Below are positions 16,359 through 24,573 of a stretch of DNA of 37,559 nucleotides, in pieces. The position numbers were made by a program, and so were the translations under genes. Source of the stretch: Fibrobacter sp. (lineage in GTDB: Bacteria > Fibrobacterota > Fibrobacteria > Fibrobacterales > Fibrobacteraceae). Position 1 is the stretch's first letter. Every line of letters begins with the position of its first letter. The stretch is from positions 1-37,559 of the forward strand of contig JAILDK010000067.1 in the NCBI GenBank assembly GCA_024689485.1. Reading direction: 5' to 3'. The notes beneath the pieces are model-generated. The model was not told the origin of the DNA. It ran no database searches and saw only the letters and a program-made list of their open reading frames with translations.

Positions 16359-17433
16359 TAGCTACCTTCTGTTGTTTTTTATAAGCGAGCTGTCCGCATG
16401 CGGCAAAGATGTCGCGGCCGCGCGGATTGCGAATGGTGATCTGAATGTCGGCTGCTCGGACCTTTTCGAGGAAGGCGTCGATGTCTTCCTGGGCCGGGGC
16501 TTCCAAGTTCGGATCGTCCATGGCGTTCAAAACGATTGCGTTCACCTTCACACGGCGCGGCGCGCAGATGCGGATTAGTTCCTTGGCGGCGGCAGGGGTG
16601 CAGGTAACGTCTTTCATCAAAACAAATTCGAAGGTGACGTAGTTGTCGGTACGGCGCGAATATTCGTCGGTCGCTTCGAGAAGTTTTTCGATCGGCCAGA
16701 TCTTGTTCACCGGCATCACGGAACCGCGGGCTTCGTTGTTTGTGCTGTTGAGGCTTACAGCGAGGCAGCATGGCGTGTTGCGGTCCACGAGCTCCTTGAT
16801 CTTGGGAACGACGCCGCTTGTGCTCACGGTCATCTTTTTACGGCCCAAGTTGAAGAGCTTCTGGTTGTGCAAGGTGCAGCAGGTACGGTGAACATTTTCC
16901 AGGTTGTTGAGCGGTTCGCCCATGCCCATGAAGATGATGTTTGTCACCTGAGCCTGTTTGCCGTCGGCGTCGATTTCTCCGGTTTCCTTCAGATAATCAT
17001 TGACGCGAATGATTTCTTCGAGGATTTCACCCGCTTCGAGATTGCGGATGAAGCCCATCTTGGCGGTGCGGCAGAACGCGCAGTTCATGGCGCAGCCGAT
17101 CTGAGTGGATACGCAGACAGAAAAACGTCCGTTCGTCGGAATGAGCACCGTTTCGATATAGTGGTCGTCGGCTGTTCTAAAGAGCCATTTGACGGCGCCG
17201 TCGACGGAAACGAGATGCTGCACTTCTGTGAGCGAGCGGATCGCGAAAGCTTTGGAAAGCTTATCCCTGGTCTGCTGCGGAATGTTCTTCATCTGGTCAT
17301 AGCTCGAAACCTGCTGGCAGAAAAGCCAGTTTTCGATCTGATCAGCACGGTACGTCTTTTCGCAATTCGCGGAAAGCCATTCCTTGAGTTCATCCACTGT
17401 CAGGGATTTGATATCTTTAAAATTATACGTCAC
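16336..17433 (-). CDS. rlmN: Dual-specificity rRNA/tRNA adenine C2-methyltransferase RlmN
   Basis: A radical-SAM enzyme that methylates A2503 of 23S rRNA and A37 of some tRNAs. The CX3CX2C cluster motif 'CAMNCAFC' gives Cys114, Cys118 and Cys121. Other family motifs are 'NIIFMGMGEPLNN' and the resolving Cys in 'FAACGQL' near the end. I start it at the GTG at 17433 (365 residues, 'VTYNFKDIKSLT'), which fits the family N-terminus. An in-frame ATG at 17502 would add 23 residues of unrelated sequence across the neighbouring terminator, so it is unlikely. Confidence 0.94.
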   Translation of the reverse strand: MTYNFKDIKSLTVDELKEWLSANCEKTYRADQIENWLFCQQVSSYDQMKNIPQQTRDKLSKAFAIRSLTEVQHLVSVDGAVKWLFRTADDHYIETVLIPTNGRFSVCVSTQIGCAMNCAFCRTAKMGFIRNLEAGEILEEIIRVNDYLKETGEIDADGKQAQVTNIIFMGMGEPLNNLENVHRTCCTLHNQKLFNLGRKKMTVSTSGVVPKIKELVDRNTPCCLAVSLNSTNNEARGSVMPVNKIWPIEKLLEATDEYSRRTDNYVTFEFVLMKDVTCTPAAAKELIRICAPRRVKVNAIVLNAMDDPNLEAPAQEDIDAFLEKVRAADIQITIRNPRGRDIFAACGQLAYKKQQKVANADTESA

Positions 17434-17505
17434 CGGGACGCAAAGATAGCAATTTTTGCCCGAAATGTAAGTAAAAAAAGAGTCCGCAATCCGCTGCTCC
17501 AATGA

Positions 17506-17530
17506 AAAACGCCCGAAAAACGGGCGTTTT
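17506..17530 (-). terminator. Terminator after the penicillin-binding protein gene
   Basis: AAAACGCCCG, an AAAAA loop and CGGGCGTTTT form a perfect 10-bp stem just past the stop of the class A PBP gene, with T-rich sequence on the minus-strand side. Confidence 0.85.
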
Positions 17531-17535
17531 GAAGT

Positions 17536-19845
17536 TTAGAACATTTGGCGGGTTTTCTTTTTCGGTGGCGGAGCGTCTTTTTCCTTTTTCGTCTTCGCCT
17601 TCATGGAACCTTCCGCGGTGCTCTTGCTCGAGAAGATCGTGGCGTCGCCCGCGTCCTTTTTGGTCGAAAGGTGGTTGCCGTCGCAGTATTCTTCCGGAAC
17701 GTGACCTGCGGAATAGAGGCAGTACGAGGTTGCGCCGCAGAATTCGCCTGCGATCTTACCCGTGTGGTTGCAAATCTTTTTCGCGACGACTCCGGCTGGC
17801 ATCGAGAACCCGCGGATCGGGAGGTCCTTGTGAAGTTCCTTCATGACTTCGATCCAGGCCGGGAGCGGGTCTTCGGAACCGGTATGGCCCGGGCCCATCG
17901 GAGCAGGGGAGTCCGTTCCGACCCAGACGCCCATCGTGTAGTAACGGGTGAAGCCGATGTACCAGGCGTCCGCGTAGTTGTTCGTCGTACCGGTCTTTCC
18001 ACCGCTCGGGTGACGGAATCCGCTTGCGCCGACTCGCGCTCCGGTACCGTGAATGTTCACGTCCTTCAGCATGTCCACCATGATGTATGCGCTCGCCGGC
18101 TTCAGGACCGTCTTTTCTTCGCTCTTGTGACGTTCGATCACGTTGCCCGCCTGGTCCACAATCGAGTCGATCATGTAAGGCTCAATACGCACACCGCCGT
18201 TCGGGAACACCGTGTAGGCGGAAGTCATTTCCATGAGCGTACTGCCGATCGACCCGAGGGCGAGGCTCGGCACGGGCTGCAAAGGCGCTTTCTTGATACC
18301 GAACTTGCGGGCATAGTCCACCACGTTCGAAAGTCCGTACTTGATACCGGTGAGAACCGCCGGAAGGTTCATGGAACGGTACAAGGCACGGCGCATCGTC
18401 ATCATGCCTTCGAATTCCTTTTCAAAGTTCGCCGGACGCCAAGTCTTGGACGGATCGCCTTCGTCTTCGATCGTCACCGGCTGGTCGTTGATCGAGTCGC
18501 AAGGAGAGGCGCCTGCTTCCACGGCTGTCGCATAGACGATCGGCTTAAAGGACGAACCCGGCTGACGGAGAGACTGGACCGCTCGGTTCCAACGGGATTC
18601 GGTAAAGCTGTTGCCGCCGACCATGGCGCGGATTGCGCCTGTGCCGTTTTCAATGAGGATCATCGCCATCTGCGGAGCGTGGTAACGCGAAGAGTCCGGG
18701 TAGCGCCACTTGGACGGATCGGATGCGGTATCCTTCGCGAGGTATTCCTTTTTGAAGAGAGCGTAAACGCTGTCGAAGTGGGCGACGACCGAGTCCGCGG
18801 GCATGTTGTACTTGGAGGAGAGACCGAGCTTCCAGACCGCACGCTGCTGAATGCGCTTGCGGATGCGGGCGATGTGCTTCTTTTCCACTTCTTCGGCAAA
18901 GGCCTGGATGTTCGGATCGATCGTGCTGTAAATGTTCACGCCGTCCGCGTACAGGGACTTTTGACCGTACTTGTTTTCCATGAACTTGCGGATTTCTTCG
19001 TAGTAGTAAAGGCCCGAACCGTTGCCGACCTTGTGCTTGACCGTTTCCACAGGTTCTTCGATGTAACGCTTGTAATCTTCCTTAGAAATGTAGCCTGCGG
19101 CCTGCATCGCGTAGAGGACCGTGTTGCGGCGTTCGAATGCAGCCTCCGGGTGGCGGTCCGGACGGTAACCTTCCGGGCGCTGGAGCATACCGGCGAGAAT
19201 CGCCATCTGCGGAATCGAGATGCTGTCGAGGGGCTTTCCAAAGTAGAAGTCGCTCGCCGCCTGAAAGCCGTAGTTGCCACCGCCGAGGTAAACTTCGTTC
19301 ATGTAGAATTCCATGATTTCACGCTTGGTGTAGGTCTGCTCGATGCGGACCGACGTCATGGCTTCCTTGATCTTTCTCGAAAGTTTGCGTTCCGGGGTAA
19401 GGAACAACAGCTTCGAAAGCTGCTGGGTCAAAGTCGATGCGCCGCGGATCTTGTCGCCGCGCGTTACGGACTGGATGACCGCCTTCGGAATCGCGACGAT
19501 GTTCATGCCCCAGTGCGTGTAAAAGTCGCGGTCTTCGGTCGCCATCACCGCGTTCATCTGCATCTGCGGAATGGAATCGATCGGAGTCCACACGCGGCGT
19601 TCCACAAAGAATTCGTGAACAGGAATGCTGTCCTTGTCGTAAACGGTCGTGACGAGCTTCGGGTCAATATCTTCGAGCTGCTGCAAGGAGGGGAGCGTCG
19701 GAACAAGGCTTGCGAAGTACATGTAGATCGCGACAAATGCGGCGATGCACGGCACAAGGAAGATTCCGAGCCAAATGAAAACCTTCTTTCCTGGGCGGGG
19801 GAATACTTTGCCCACCGCCGAAACGATCTTTTGGAATGCGTTCAT
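17536..19845 (-). CDS. Class A penicillin-binding protein (PBP1A-like)
   Basis: A 769-residue bifunctional peptidoglycan synthase. A short cytoplasmic N-terminus and one membrane helix (about 22-46) come first. The glycosyltransferase 51 domain has 'ATEDRDFYTHWG' with the catalytic Glu, 'RGASTLTQQLSK' and 'KIKEAMTSVRIE'. The transpeptidase domain has 'SSFK' (Ser431, Lys434) and 'KTGTT' (Lys617). The C-terminal tail is Lys/Pro rich. It polymerises lipid II and cross-links the strands. Length and domain order are normal. It is divergent from the lipoprotein gene at 19935. Confidence 0.96.
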   Translation of the reverse strand: MNAFQKIVSAVGKVFPRPGKKVFIWLGIFLVPCIAAFVAIYMYFASLVPTLPSLQQLEDIDPKLVTTVYDKDSIPVHEFFVERRVWTPIDSIPQMQMNAVMATEDRDFYTHWGMNIVAIPKAVIQSVTRGDKIRGASTLTQQLSKLLFLTPERKLSRKIKEAMTSVRIEQTYTKREIMEFYMNEVYLGGGNYGFQAASDFYFGKPLDSISIPQMAILAGMLQRPEGYRPDRHPEAAFERRNTVLYAMQAAGYISKEDYKRYIEEPVETVKHKVGNGSGLYYYEEIRKFMENKYGQKSLYADGVNIYSTIDPNIQAFAEEVEKKHIARIRKRIQQRAVWKLGLSSKYNMPADSVVAHFDSVYALFKKEYLAKDTASDPSKWRYPDSSRYHAPQMAMILIENGTGAIRAMVGGNSFTESRWNRAVQSLRQPGSSFKPIVYATAVEAGASPCDSINDQPVTIEDEGDPSKTWRPANFEKEFEGMMTMRRALYRSMNLPAVLTGIKYGLSNVVDYARKFGIKKAPLQPVPSLALGSIGSTLMEMTSAYTVFPNGGVRIEPYMIDSIVDQAGNVIERHKSEEKTVLKPASAYIMVDMLKDVNIHGTGARVGASGFRHPSGGKTGTTNNYADAWYIGFTRYYTMGVWVGTDSPAPMGPGHTGSEDPLPAWIEVMKELHKDLPIRGFSMPAGVVAKKICNHTGKIAGEFCGATSYCLYSAGHVPEEYCDGNHLSTKKDAGDATIFSSKSTAEGSMKAKTKKEKDAPPPKKKTRQMF

Positions 19846-19934
19846 TTTATCACACTATATACAAAGGGTACTAGCGAAAAGTTTGGATAAAATGTAACTT
19901 TATGGGGAACTAAAATTTTTTTGGAGTAAATGAA

Positions 19935-20843
19935 ATGAGCCTTTTTAAGGGAATTATTCCTTCCGCACTTACCCTCTCTTTCCTCGGACTCGCCGCTTGC
20001 GGTTCTGTGGACAATGATCCTCCCAAGCTTGAAAGTACATTTGGTACGGTTTCCGCCATGGATACCCTGGTCGCCGTCTTCGACAAGGAAATCGACGACT
20101 TTGACGATTCCCTCGTGACGGCGAATCAGCCGATTACCGTGGTGAAGCAGAAGGGCAAAAAGATTTACATCGTCGGCGCAACGGATACGCTCGCCAGCAT
20201 TCCGCGTTTTGCCGTCGACAGCGACTACGATACGCTCAAGTTCGCAAACATCAAGGATGAAGACGGCAACAAGAGCAAGCTCCAGACGGTGACCTTCTCC
20301 ACGTATCCGTTCCTCGACAGCGACGAATACGAATACAACGACGAAGGAACCTGCTATTCGAACAAAAAACCGTCCGATGCCGACGTTCTCACCGATTCGA
20401 CGGGTAGCAAGTTCTACAACGGCGCAAAGACGACCAAGACGCTCACCGTCACGGGCATTCTCGGCGGTCAGTACAGCAAGAACTGCGAAGATGACGCGGA
20501 CACCTACCGCATCTTCCTCCAGAAGCGCGATACGATTTCGATCCAGCTCGAAGCCCGCTCCACGGATATTCCGCTGCAGCTCGCCGTCCTTGGACCGTCC
20601 AAGATCAAGGATGCTCCGGCAGAATGCACCGATGACAACCAGGAATTCTTCTCCTACGACATGAAGGACCAGAAAAAGGTGGCCCCGATCGATACGATTG
20701 TGGGAATCGGCGATATTCACGAATGTGGCACGACGACGATCACCGACAAGCTCGCCTATTATATTCAGGTGCGCTACTCGGATGGGCTCACCACTTCGGA
20801 ACAGAGACCGCAGGCTTACAAGCTTTCTGTGACCCTCCAATAA
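19935..20843 (+). CDS. Lipoprotein of unknown function
   Basis: A 302-residue predicted lipoprotein. The signal ends in 'GLAAC' with Cys22 lipidated, and GGAG lies just before the ATG. The mature part is Asp- and Thr-rich. Its start ('DPPKLESTFGTVSAMDTLVAVFDKEI', read in two parts) resembles a bacterial Ig-like domain, and a later region ('DADTYRIFLQKRDTISIQLEA', also two parts) resembles a PPC-like beta domain. There is no enzyme motif. It sits between the PBP and tRNA-Arg. The function is unknown. Confidence 0.85.
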   Translation: MSLFKGIIPSALTLSFLGLAACGSVDNDPPKLESTFGTVSAMDTLVAVFDKEIDDFDDSLVTANQPITVVKQKGKKIYIVGATDTLASIPRFAVDSDYDTLKFANIKDEDGNKSKLQTVTFSTYPFLDSDEYEYNDEGTCYSNKKPSDADVLTDSTGSKFYNGAKTTKTLTVTGILGGQYSKNCEDDADTYRIFLQKRDTISIQLEARSTDIPLQLAVLGPSKIKDAPAECTDDNQEFFSYDMKDQKKVAPIDTIVGIGDIHECGTTTITDKLAYYIQVRYSDGLTTSEQRPQAYKLSVTLQ

Positions 20844-20880
20844 AAAATCAAAAAAAATGAAAAAAAGTTGCGAAGACCCC

Positions 20881-20908
20881 TTGACAAATATTTTGCAAGT
20901 TCTATATT
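20881..20908 (+). promoter_or_regulatory. Promoter of tRNA-Arg
   Basis: TTGACA (20881-20886) and TATATT (20903-20908) are separated by 16 bases, directly before the tRNA. It is the best sigma-70-type promoter in the window. The -10 region reads TTCTATATTTGGG, matching other sites here. Confidence 0.85.
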
Positions 20909-20923
20909 TGGGTCGTCGCAAAT

Positions 20924-20997
20924 GCGAATGTGGCGTAACTGGATAGCGCAACTGGCTACGAACCAGTAGGTTGCAGGTTCGAGTCCTGCCACTCGCA
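20924..20997 (+). tRNA. tRNA-Arg (ACG)
   Basis: A full cloverleaf can be drawn. The anticodon stem ACTGG/CCAGT carries the loop CTACGAA, so the anticodon is ACG (read as ICG after deamination). The T arm is GCAGG-TTCGAGT-CCTGC. The D stem is GCGT/GCGC with loop AACTGGATA. The acceptor is GCGAATG/CACTCGC with one A-C mismatch at the fifth pair. The discriminator is A and CCA is not encoded. Confidence 0.93.
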
Positions 20998-21000
20998 CGA

Positions 21001-21033
21001 AAAAGCCCCGAGAGAAATCTCGGGGCTTTTTTT
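21001..21033 (+). terminator. Terminator after tRNA-Arg
   Basis: AAAAGCCCCGAGA, loop GAAA, TCTCGGGGCTTTT: a 13-bp perfect stem followed by T. Confidence 0.93.
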
Positions 21034-21063
21034 GTTGTTCTGCGAAAATCCTTTTCGTCTTTG

Positions 21064-21075
21064 TCTATATTTGGC
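21064..21075 (+). promoter_or_regulatory. Candidate -10 of the chorismate-lyase-like gene
   Basis: TCTATATTTGGC has the recurrent -10 element (TATATT 21066-21071), 28 bases before the ATG. No convincing -35 box is visible. Confidence 0.45.
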
Positions 21076-21099
21076 GCATTGGGAGATCAAAAGATTAAA

Positions 21100-21660
21100 A
21101 TGGAAGAATCGTCTAAAAACGAAATCAACAAACCGTTGATTTCTCGGATTGCGGAACTCGAAAAAGAAAATGATCGTAAGCTCTCTGGGGTGCAGAAAAT
21201 TCTTCTGACAACGGATGGTTCCATTACGGCGATCTTGGACGTTCTATACGGCAAAATCGATTTGGATACTTTAAGCCAGCATTTTGCCTCGGCGAATTTA
21301 GAACAAGCGAAGCTTGTGGACGCAAATGTTGGCGACGAGCTGAACTTTAGAGAGGTCCTGTTGAATCTGCGGGGAAAGCCTCTCATGTATGCGGCTTCGG
21401 AAATTCCGCTTTCTCGCTGCTCGGAAGGCATTGCCGCGGACTTGATGCGTGCGGATATTCCCATCGGTCGAATTTTAAAAAATCACCAGGTGGAATCCCG
21501 TCGTCGGATCAACGGCATCTATGTGGAAAAGCCGAATGAGAAGCTGCAAAAGATTTTCCATACCGACGAAGATATGCTCGCCCGCGATTATGCGATTATC
21601 AGCGGCGGCAATATTTTGATGTGGATTAAAGAAGTCTTCCCGATTTCGTATTTCCTGTAA
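21100..21660 (+). CDS. Rv2949c-like (DUF98) chorismate pyruvate-lyase family protein
   Basis: A 186-residue protein starting at the ATG at 21100 with GGGAG ahead; the upstream in-frame sequence runs through the tRNA. Family motifs are 'LLTTDGSITAILDVLYG', 'LMYAASEIPLSRC', 'IPIGRIL' and 'ESRRRINGI'. Known relatives split chorismate into 4-hydroxybenzoate (or 4-aminobenzoate-type products in other members) and pyruvate. The true product here is not known. The gene has its own promoter and is not in an operon with ubiquinone or menaquinone genes. There is an untagged N-terminal extension of about 25 residues before the conserved core. Confidence 0.75.
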   Translation: MEESSKNEINKPLISRIAELEKENDRKLSGVQKILLTTDGSITAILDVLYGKIDLDTLSQHFASANLEQAKLVDANVGDELNFREVLLNLRGKPLMYAASEIPLSRCSEGIAADLMRADIPIGRILKNHQVESRRRINGIYVEKPNEKLQKIFHTDEDMLARDYAIISGGNILMWIKEVFPISYFL

Positions 21661-21749
21661 GGGGCTCTGTAAAAACGCAAACTTAACCCTCTGAGTTTGT
21701 GTATATTCAGAATAGGATGTGTTCGAAATTCTTTCACTATGAGGTAACT

Positions 21750-22349
21750 ATGACACAACCAATCAACGGTAAATTCGAAATGCCTGTACTTCCGTATGCG
21801 GCAGCGGATCTGGCTCCGGCATTGAGCGCCGAAACCATTGAATTCCACTACGGTAAGCACTTGCAGACTTACCTGAACAATTTGAATGCGGCTCTTCCGG
21901 GCAGCGCATTTGAAGGCAAGTCCTTGGAAGACATTGTGAAGACCGCGGATGGCGGCGTCTTTAACAATGCGGGTCAGTTCCTGAACCATTCCATGTACTT
22001 CATGCAGTTCAAGGCGCCTGTGGCAAATAACGCTCCGACGGGCAAGATCGCCGATGCGATCGCGCGCGACTTCGGTTCTTTTGAAAAGTTCCAGGAAGAA
22101 TTCCAGGCAAAGGGCGCAGGCCTTTTCGGTTCGGGCTGGGTCTGGCTTTCGGCAGATGCTTCGGGCAAGCTTGTCATTACGCAGGAAGGCAATGCCCAGA
22201 ATCCGCTGACGAAGGGCCTTGTTCCGCTGCTCACGTTCGATGTCTGGGAACATGCTTATTACATCGATTACCGCAACCGCCGTCCGGATTACCTGAAGGC
22301 GATGTGGAGCATTGTGAACTGGGACGAAGTGAATAAGCGTCTCGGCTAA
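21750..22349 (+). CDS. sodB: Superoxide dismutase, Fe/Mn family
   Basis: A 199-residue enzyme that dismutates superoxide. The metal ligands are seen in 'IEFHYGKHLQTYL', 'QFLNHSMYF' and 'FDVWEHAYYIDYRN'. The usual Trp before the second His-Asn is replaced by Phe-Leu ('QFLNH'), a variation seen in Fe-type or cambialistic forms; the metal cannot be assigned with certainty. The ATG at 21750 follows GAGGT at the right distance. TATATT at 21702-21707 may be its -10 box. Confidence 0.95.
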   Translation: MTQPINGKFEMPVLPYAAADLAPALSAETIEFHYGKHLQTYLNNLNAALPGSAFEGKSLEDIVKTADGGVFNNAGQFLNHSMYFMQFKAPVANNAPTGKIADAIARDFGSFEKFQEEFQAKGAGLFGSGWVWLSADASGKLVITQEGNAQNPLTKGLVPLLTFDVWEHAYYIDYRNRRPDYLKAMWSIVNWDEVNKRLG

Positions 22350-22376
22350 ACGAATTCTGTACATTTCTGAATTTGC

Positions 22377-22420
22377 AAACCACACTTTTGTTTCGAGCGA
22401 AAGTGTGGTTTCTTTTTTTT
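22377..22420 (+). terminator. Terminator after sodB
   Basis: AAACCACACTT pairs with AAGTGTGGTTT across a 13-base loop, then a long T run follows. Confidence 0.88.
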
Positions 22421-22499
22421 TGCTCAAAAATCCAAACATTTCGATTGGCATTGCTTTTGCGTATAGGGGAGTGTAAACCCTCAAACAAGGAAACACGCA

Positions 22500-23558
22500 A
22501 TGAAAAAGTCTATCGGTATGATTCTTGCAACGGCCCTCGCAGCTTCTCCGCTTTTTGCAGAAGCTCCGAAGTTCTCTGTCGCTGGTGAAGTGGAATATGA
22601 AGCCAATGCCCAGTATGGAAGCGGGACTTGGTATCATGATTACAGCTCGACGTTCAACCTTTTATTTGCTGTGCAGTTTACGGATAAATGGTCTGCGGAA
22701 GCGGCGATTTCCGCGGACGGCGACGGAACGGCTCCGGGCTTTGCCTACGACGGCGCTTTTGTTCAGTACCTGTTGAGTGAGAAGGTCGCGTTCAAGGTGG
22801 GCGACTTCACTTATGCGGAAGGCGCATTCCGTTATTACAACTATGACGATCCGGCGGATTATGCGATTGGCATGGTGGAACGCAGCATCCGTGGATTTGA
22901 GGTGAATGCCTACGGTCTTGTCGTTGGCTTGGGCCTTGGCACGGATGGCGACGACTGCAGCGAAGAAGGTTGCACCACTTACGATGCGCATGTCGCTTAC
23001 GATCTTGTGCTTGGCGAACATACGATTCGCCCGTTCTTGAACTACAAGAGCTATCAGACCGAAAGCCATAACAGCCTTCGTACCGGCGTGACTGCGAACC
23101 TTGTGTTCGGAGCTCTCGGCAGCGCGCAGATCGCTTACGGCTTAAAGTCGGATTATCTCACGGAAGATGAACCGAAGATGAGCCACGCTTTTGCCGTGGA
23201 ACCGGAACTGAACTTTGGCAAGGTCAATCTCAAGGCGACCGCTTTCTACGCGATCATCGACGATGAAAGCGCAACAGACCCGGAAGTTCCGGAATACATG
23301 TTCTTCTACGTGGAACCGGGCTTTGGAATTACGGATAAATTCACCTTGGGCATTCAGGGAGAATATCACACGATGAGCCTCGATTCGGATGCTTCTCTCG
23401 CTCAGATCTGGGCTGGCCCGAAGGCTTATTACACGGCGACGGAAAACCTGGGCTTTGATGCCTACATCCGCGCCTGCATCCCGGTCGGCGACGATTACGA
23501 AGGGGACGACGAAGATGTCACTATCGGCGCAGGCGCATCGGTTGCCATGTCGTTCTAA
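22500..23558 (+). CDS. Outer-membrane beta-barrel (porin-like) protein
   Basis: A 352-residue secreted protein with a signal peptide cleaved near 'LFA-EAP' (residue 20). The mature part has alternating hydrophobic/polar strands, many aromatic residues at strand ends, acidic turns and a C-terminal strand ending 'ASVAMSF', as expected for an outer-membrane barrel with a terminal Phe. AAGGAAAC lies before the ATG. I do not recognise a family. It probably forms a channel or adhesin; the substrate is unknown. Confidence 0.75.
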   Translation: MKKSIGMILATALAASPLFAEAPKFSVAGEVEYEANAQYGSGTWYHDYSSTFNLLFAVQFTDKWSAEAAISADGDGTAPGFAYDGAFVQYLLSEKVAFKVGDFTYAEGAFRYYNYDDPADYAIGMVERSIRGFEVNAYGLVVGLGLGTDGDDCSEEGCTTYDAHVAYDLVLGEHTIRPFLNYKSYQTESHNSLRTGVTANLVFGALGSAQIAYGLKSDYLTEDEPKMSHAFAVEPELNFGKVNLKATAFYAIIDDESATDPEVPEYMFFYVEPGFGITDKFTLGIQGEYHTMSLDSDASLAQIWAGPKAYYTATENLGFDAYIRACIPVGDDYEGDDEDVTIGAGASVAMSF

Positions 23559-23580
23559 AAAATGCACCTACCCTAAAACC

Positions 23581-23614
23581 AGGAAGGCGGCCCGGCCGGG
23601 TCGCCTTTCTTATA
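23581..23614 (+). terminator. Terminator after the barrel gene
   Basis: AAGGCG and CGCCTT enclose a GC-rich stem (CCCG/CGGG), followed by TTTCTTATATT. Confidence 0.75.
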
Positions 23615-23736
23615 TTCTTAGCTGTAGTATGGAAATTTTTCAAGGATCCGCGAAGACGTTCTTGTGGTTGCTTTTTGGGATGCGGTTTGATTCCATGTTT
23701 TGTACATTAAGGGAGAATCAAAACAAAGGAGTCTTT

Positions 23737-24135
23737 ATGCAGGAAGTTGAAAAGTTTCTGAAGGAATGCGGTGCCTATTTCATCGCTACCGTAGAAGGCG
23801 ATCAGCCGCGCGTGCGTCCTTTCGGCACCGCGAACATTTTTGAAGGCAAACTCTACATTCAGACGGGCGCCACCAAGGATGTTTCGAAGCAGATCCACAG
23901 CAATTCTAAAGTGGAACTCTGCGCCCTGGATAAGTCCGGTTCGAAATGGCTGCGTATCACGGGAAAGCTTGTATCGGATGACCGGCGCGAAGCGAAGGTA
24001 GACATGCTCGAACATTATCCGGAACTCAAGGCGATGTATTCCCCGGATGATCCGAACACGGAAGTCTTCTATTTCAAGGATGCTACCGCAACGTTCTACA
24101 GCTTCACGGAAGCGCCTCGCGTGGTGAAGTTCTAA
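23737..24135 (+). CDS. Pyridoxamine 5'-phosphate oxidase-fold protein
   Basis: A 132-residue flavin-binding split-barrel protein. Family motifs are 'FIATVEGDQPRVRPFGTANI' and 'VELCALDKSGSKWLRITGKL' (two 20-residue stretches), matching the general PPOX family. The strong AAAGGAG before the ATG at 23737 decides the start; an in-frame ATG at 23629 would add 36 residues with no fit. It could be a flavin- or heme-using reductase or oxidase. It probably is not PdxH itself, as it is shorter than PdxH. Confidence 0.85.
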   Translation: MQEVEKFLKECGAYFIATVEGDQPRVRPFGTANIFEGKLYIQTGATKDVSKQIHSNSKVELCALDKSGSKWLRITGKLVSDDRREAKVDMLEHYPELKAMYSPDDPNTEVFYFKDATATFYSFTEAPRVVKF

Positions 24136-24573
24136 CTTTTCATTTTGAGCAAAAAGTACGGAAAATTTCGATGAAAACCCTGAAAGTTGTGCCCAGCTTT
24201 CGGGTTGGGCTATGCAGGAGTTTAATAAGAGGGTAGCATAAGCTACTATATTCATTGTGCAACCCCCAAAAGGTAAAACAATGGCAAAAATCAACAAGCC
24301 GAGAGTCGCGACCGACACAAGCTTGCTTGTGTTCGGGCATAACCGAGGCGCAGGAATATAAATCACGAAGTGATTTTCGTTGGCCTACAGGCGTGACTTC
24401 AAGGACATCGAAGACGTGCGGGAGGCCGTTTTCAGGTACATCGAGCTGTTCTACAACAGGAAACGGCTTCACCACTTAACAAGAAAAAAGGATATATCTA
24501 ACTTAACCGGTAATGAATATCGTCGTTCATGAATCCACTATTAAAAAAACTACAAATCCAAAACTCATTTTTC
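24136..24573 (+). other. Island border: IS remnant and decayed sequence
   Basis: This stretch has no intact gene. It holds a short reading frame (24282-24362, 26 codons, 'MAKINKPRVATDTSLLV' start) with an AAAAGG-type site before it, a perfect 8-bp hairpin ACACAAGC-TT-GCTTGTGT (24315-24332) and an IS3-type transposase remnant (24377-24532). TATATT at about 24246-24251 resembles the recurrent -10 element. Base composition turns AT-rich from about 24480. It marks the left edge of the foreign island. Confidence 0.6.
24377..24532 (+). pseudogene. IS3-family transposase (OrfB) C-terminal remnant
   Basis: After a stop codon, the frame reads 'YRRDFKDIEDVREAVFRYIE' then 'LFYNRKRLHH'. This matches the end of IS3-family OrfB integrase domains, which typically carry 'YIEVFYNRxRxHS' after the last catalytic Glu. 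The DDE residues and the rest of the gene are absent, and the usual 'ALGYMSP' tail is replaced by unrelated sequence after His-His. The remnant stop overlaps the ATG at 24529. It suggests the island arrived by transposon-related events, or that an IS later decayed here. Confidence 0.72.

Noticed and set aside
17545-19890. A 781-codon open frame on + opposite the penicillin-binding protein
   Set aside because: All motifs (SSFK, KTG, glycosyltransferase signatures) are on the minus strand; the plus frame is low-complexity shadow.
23629-23736. Upstream in-frame ATG extending the PPOX-fold protein by 36 residues
   Set aside because: The family similarity begins at the ATG at 23737, which has a strong AAAGGAG site.
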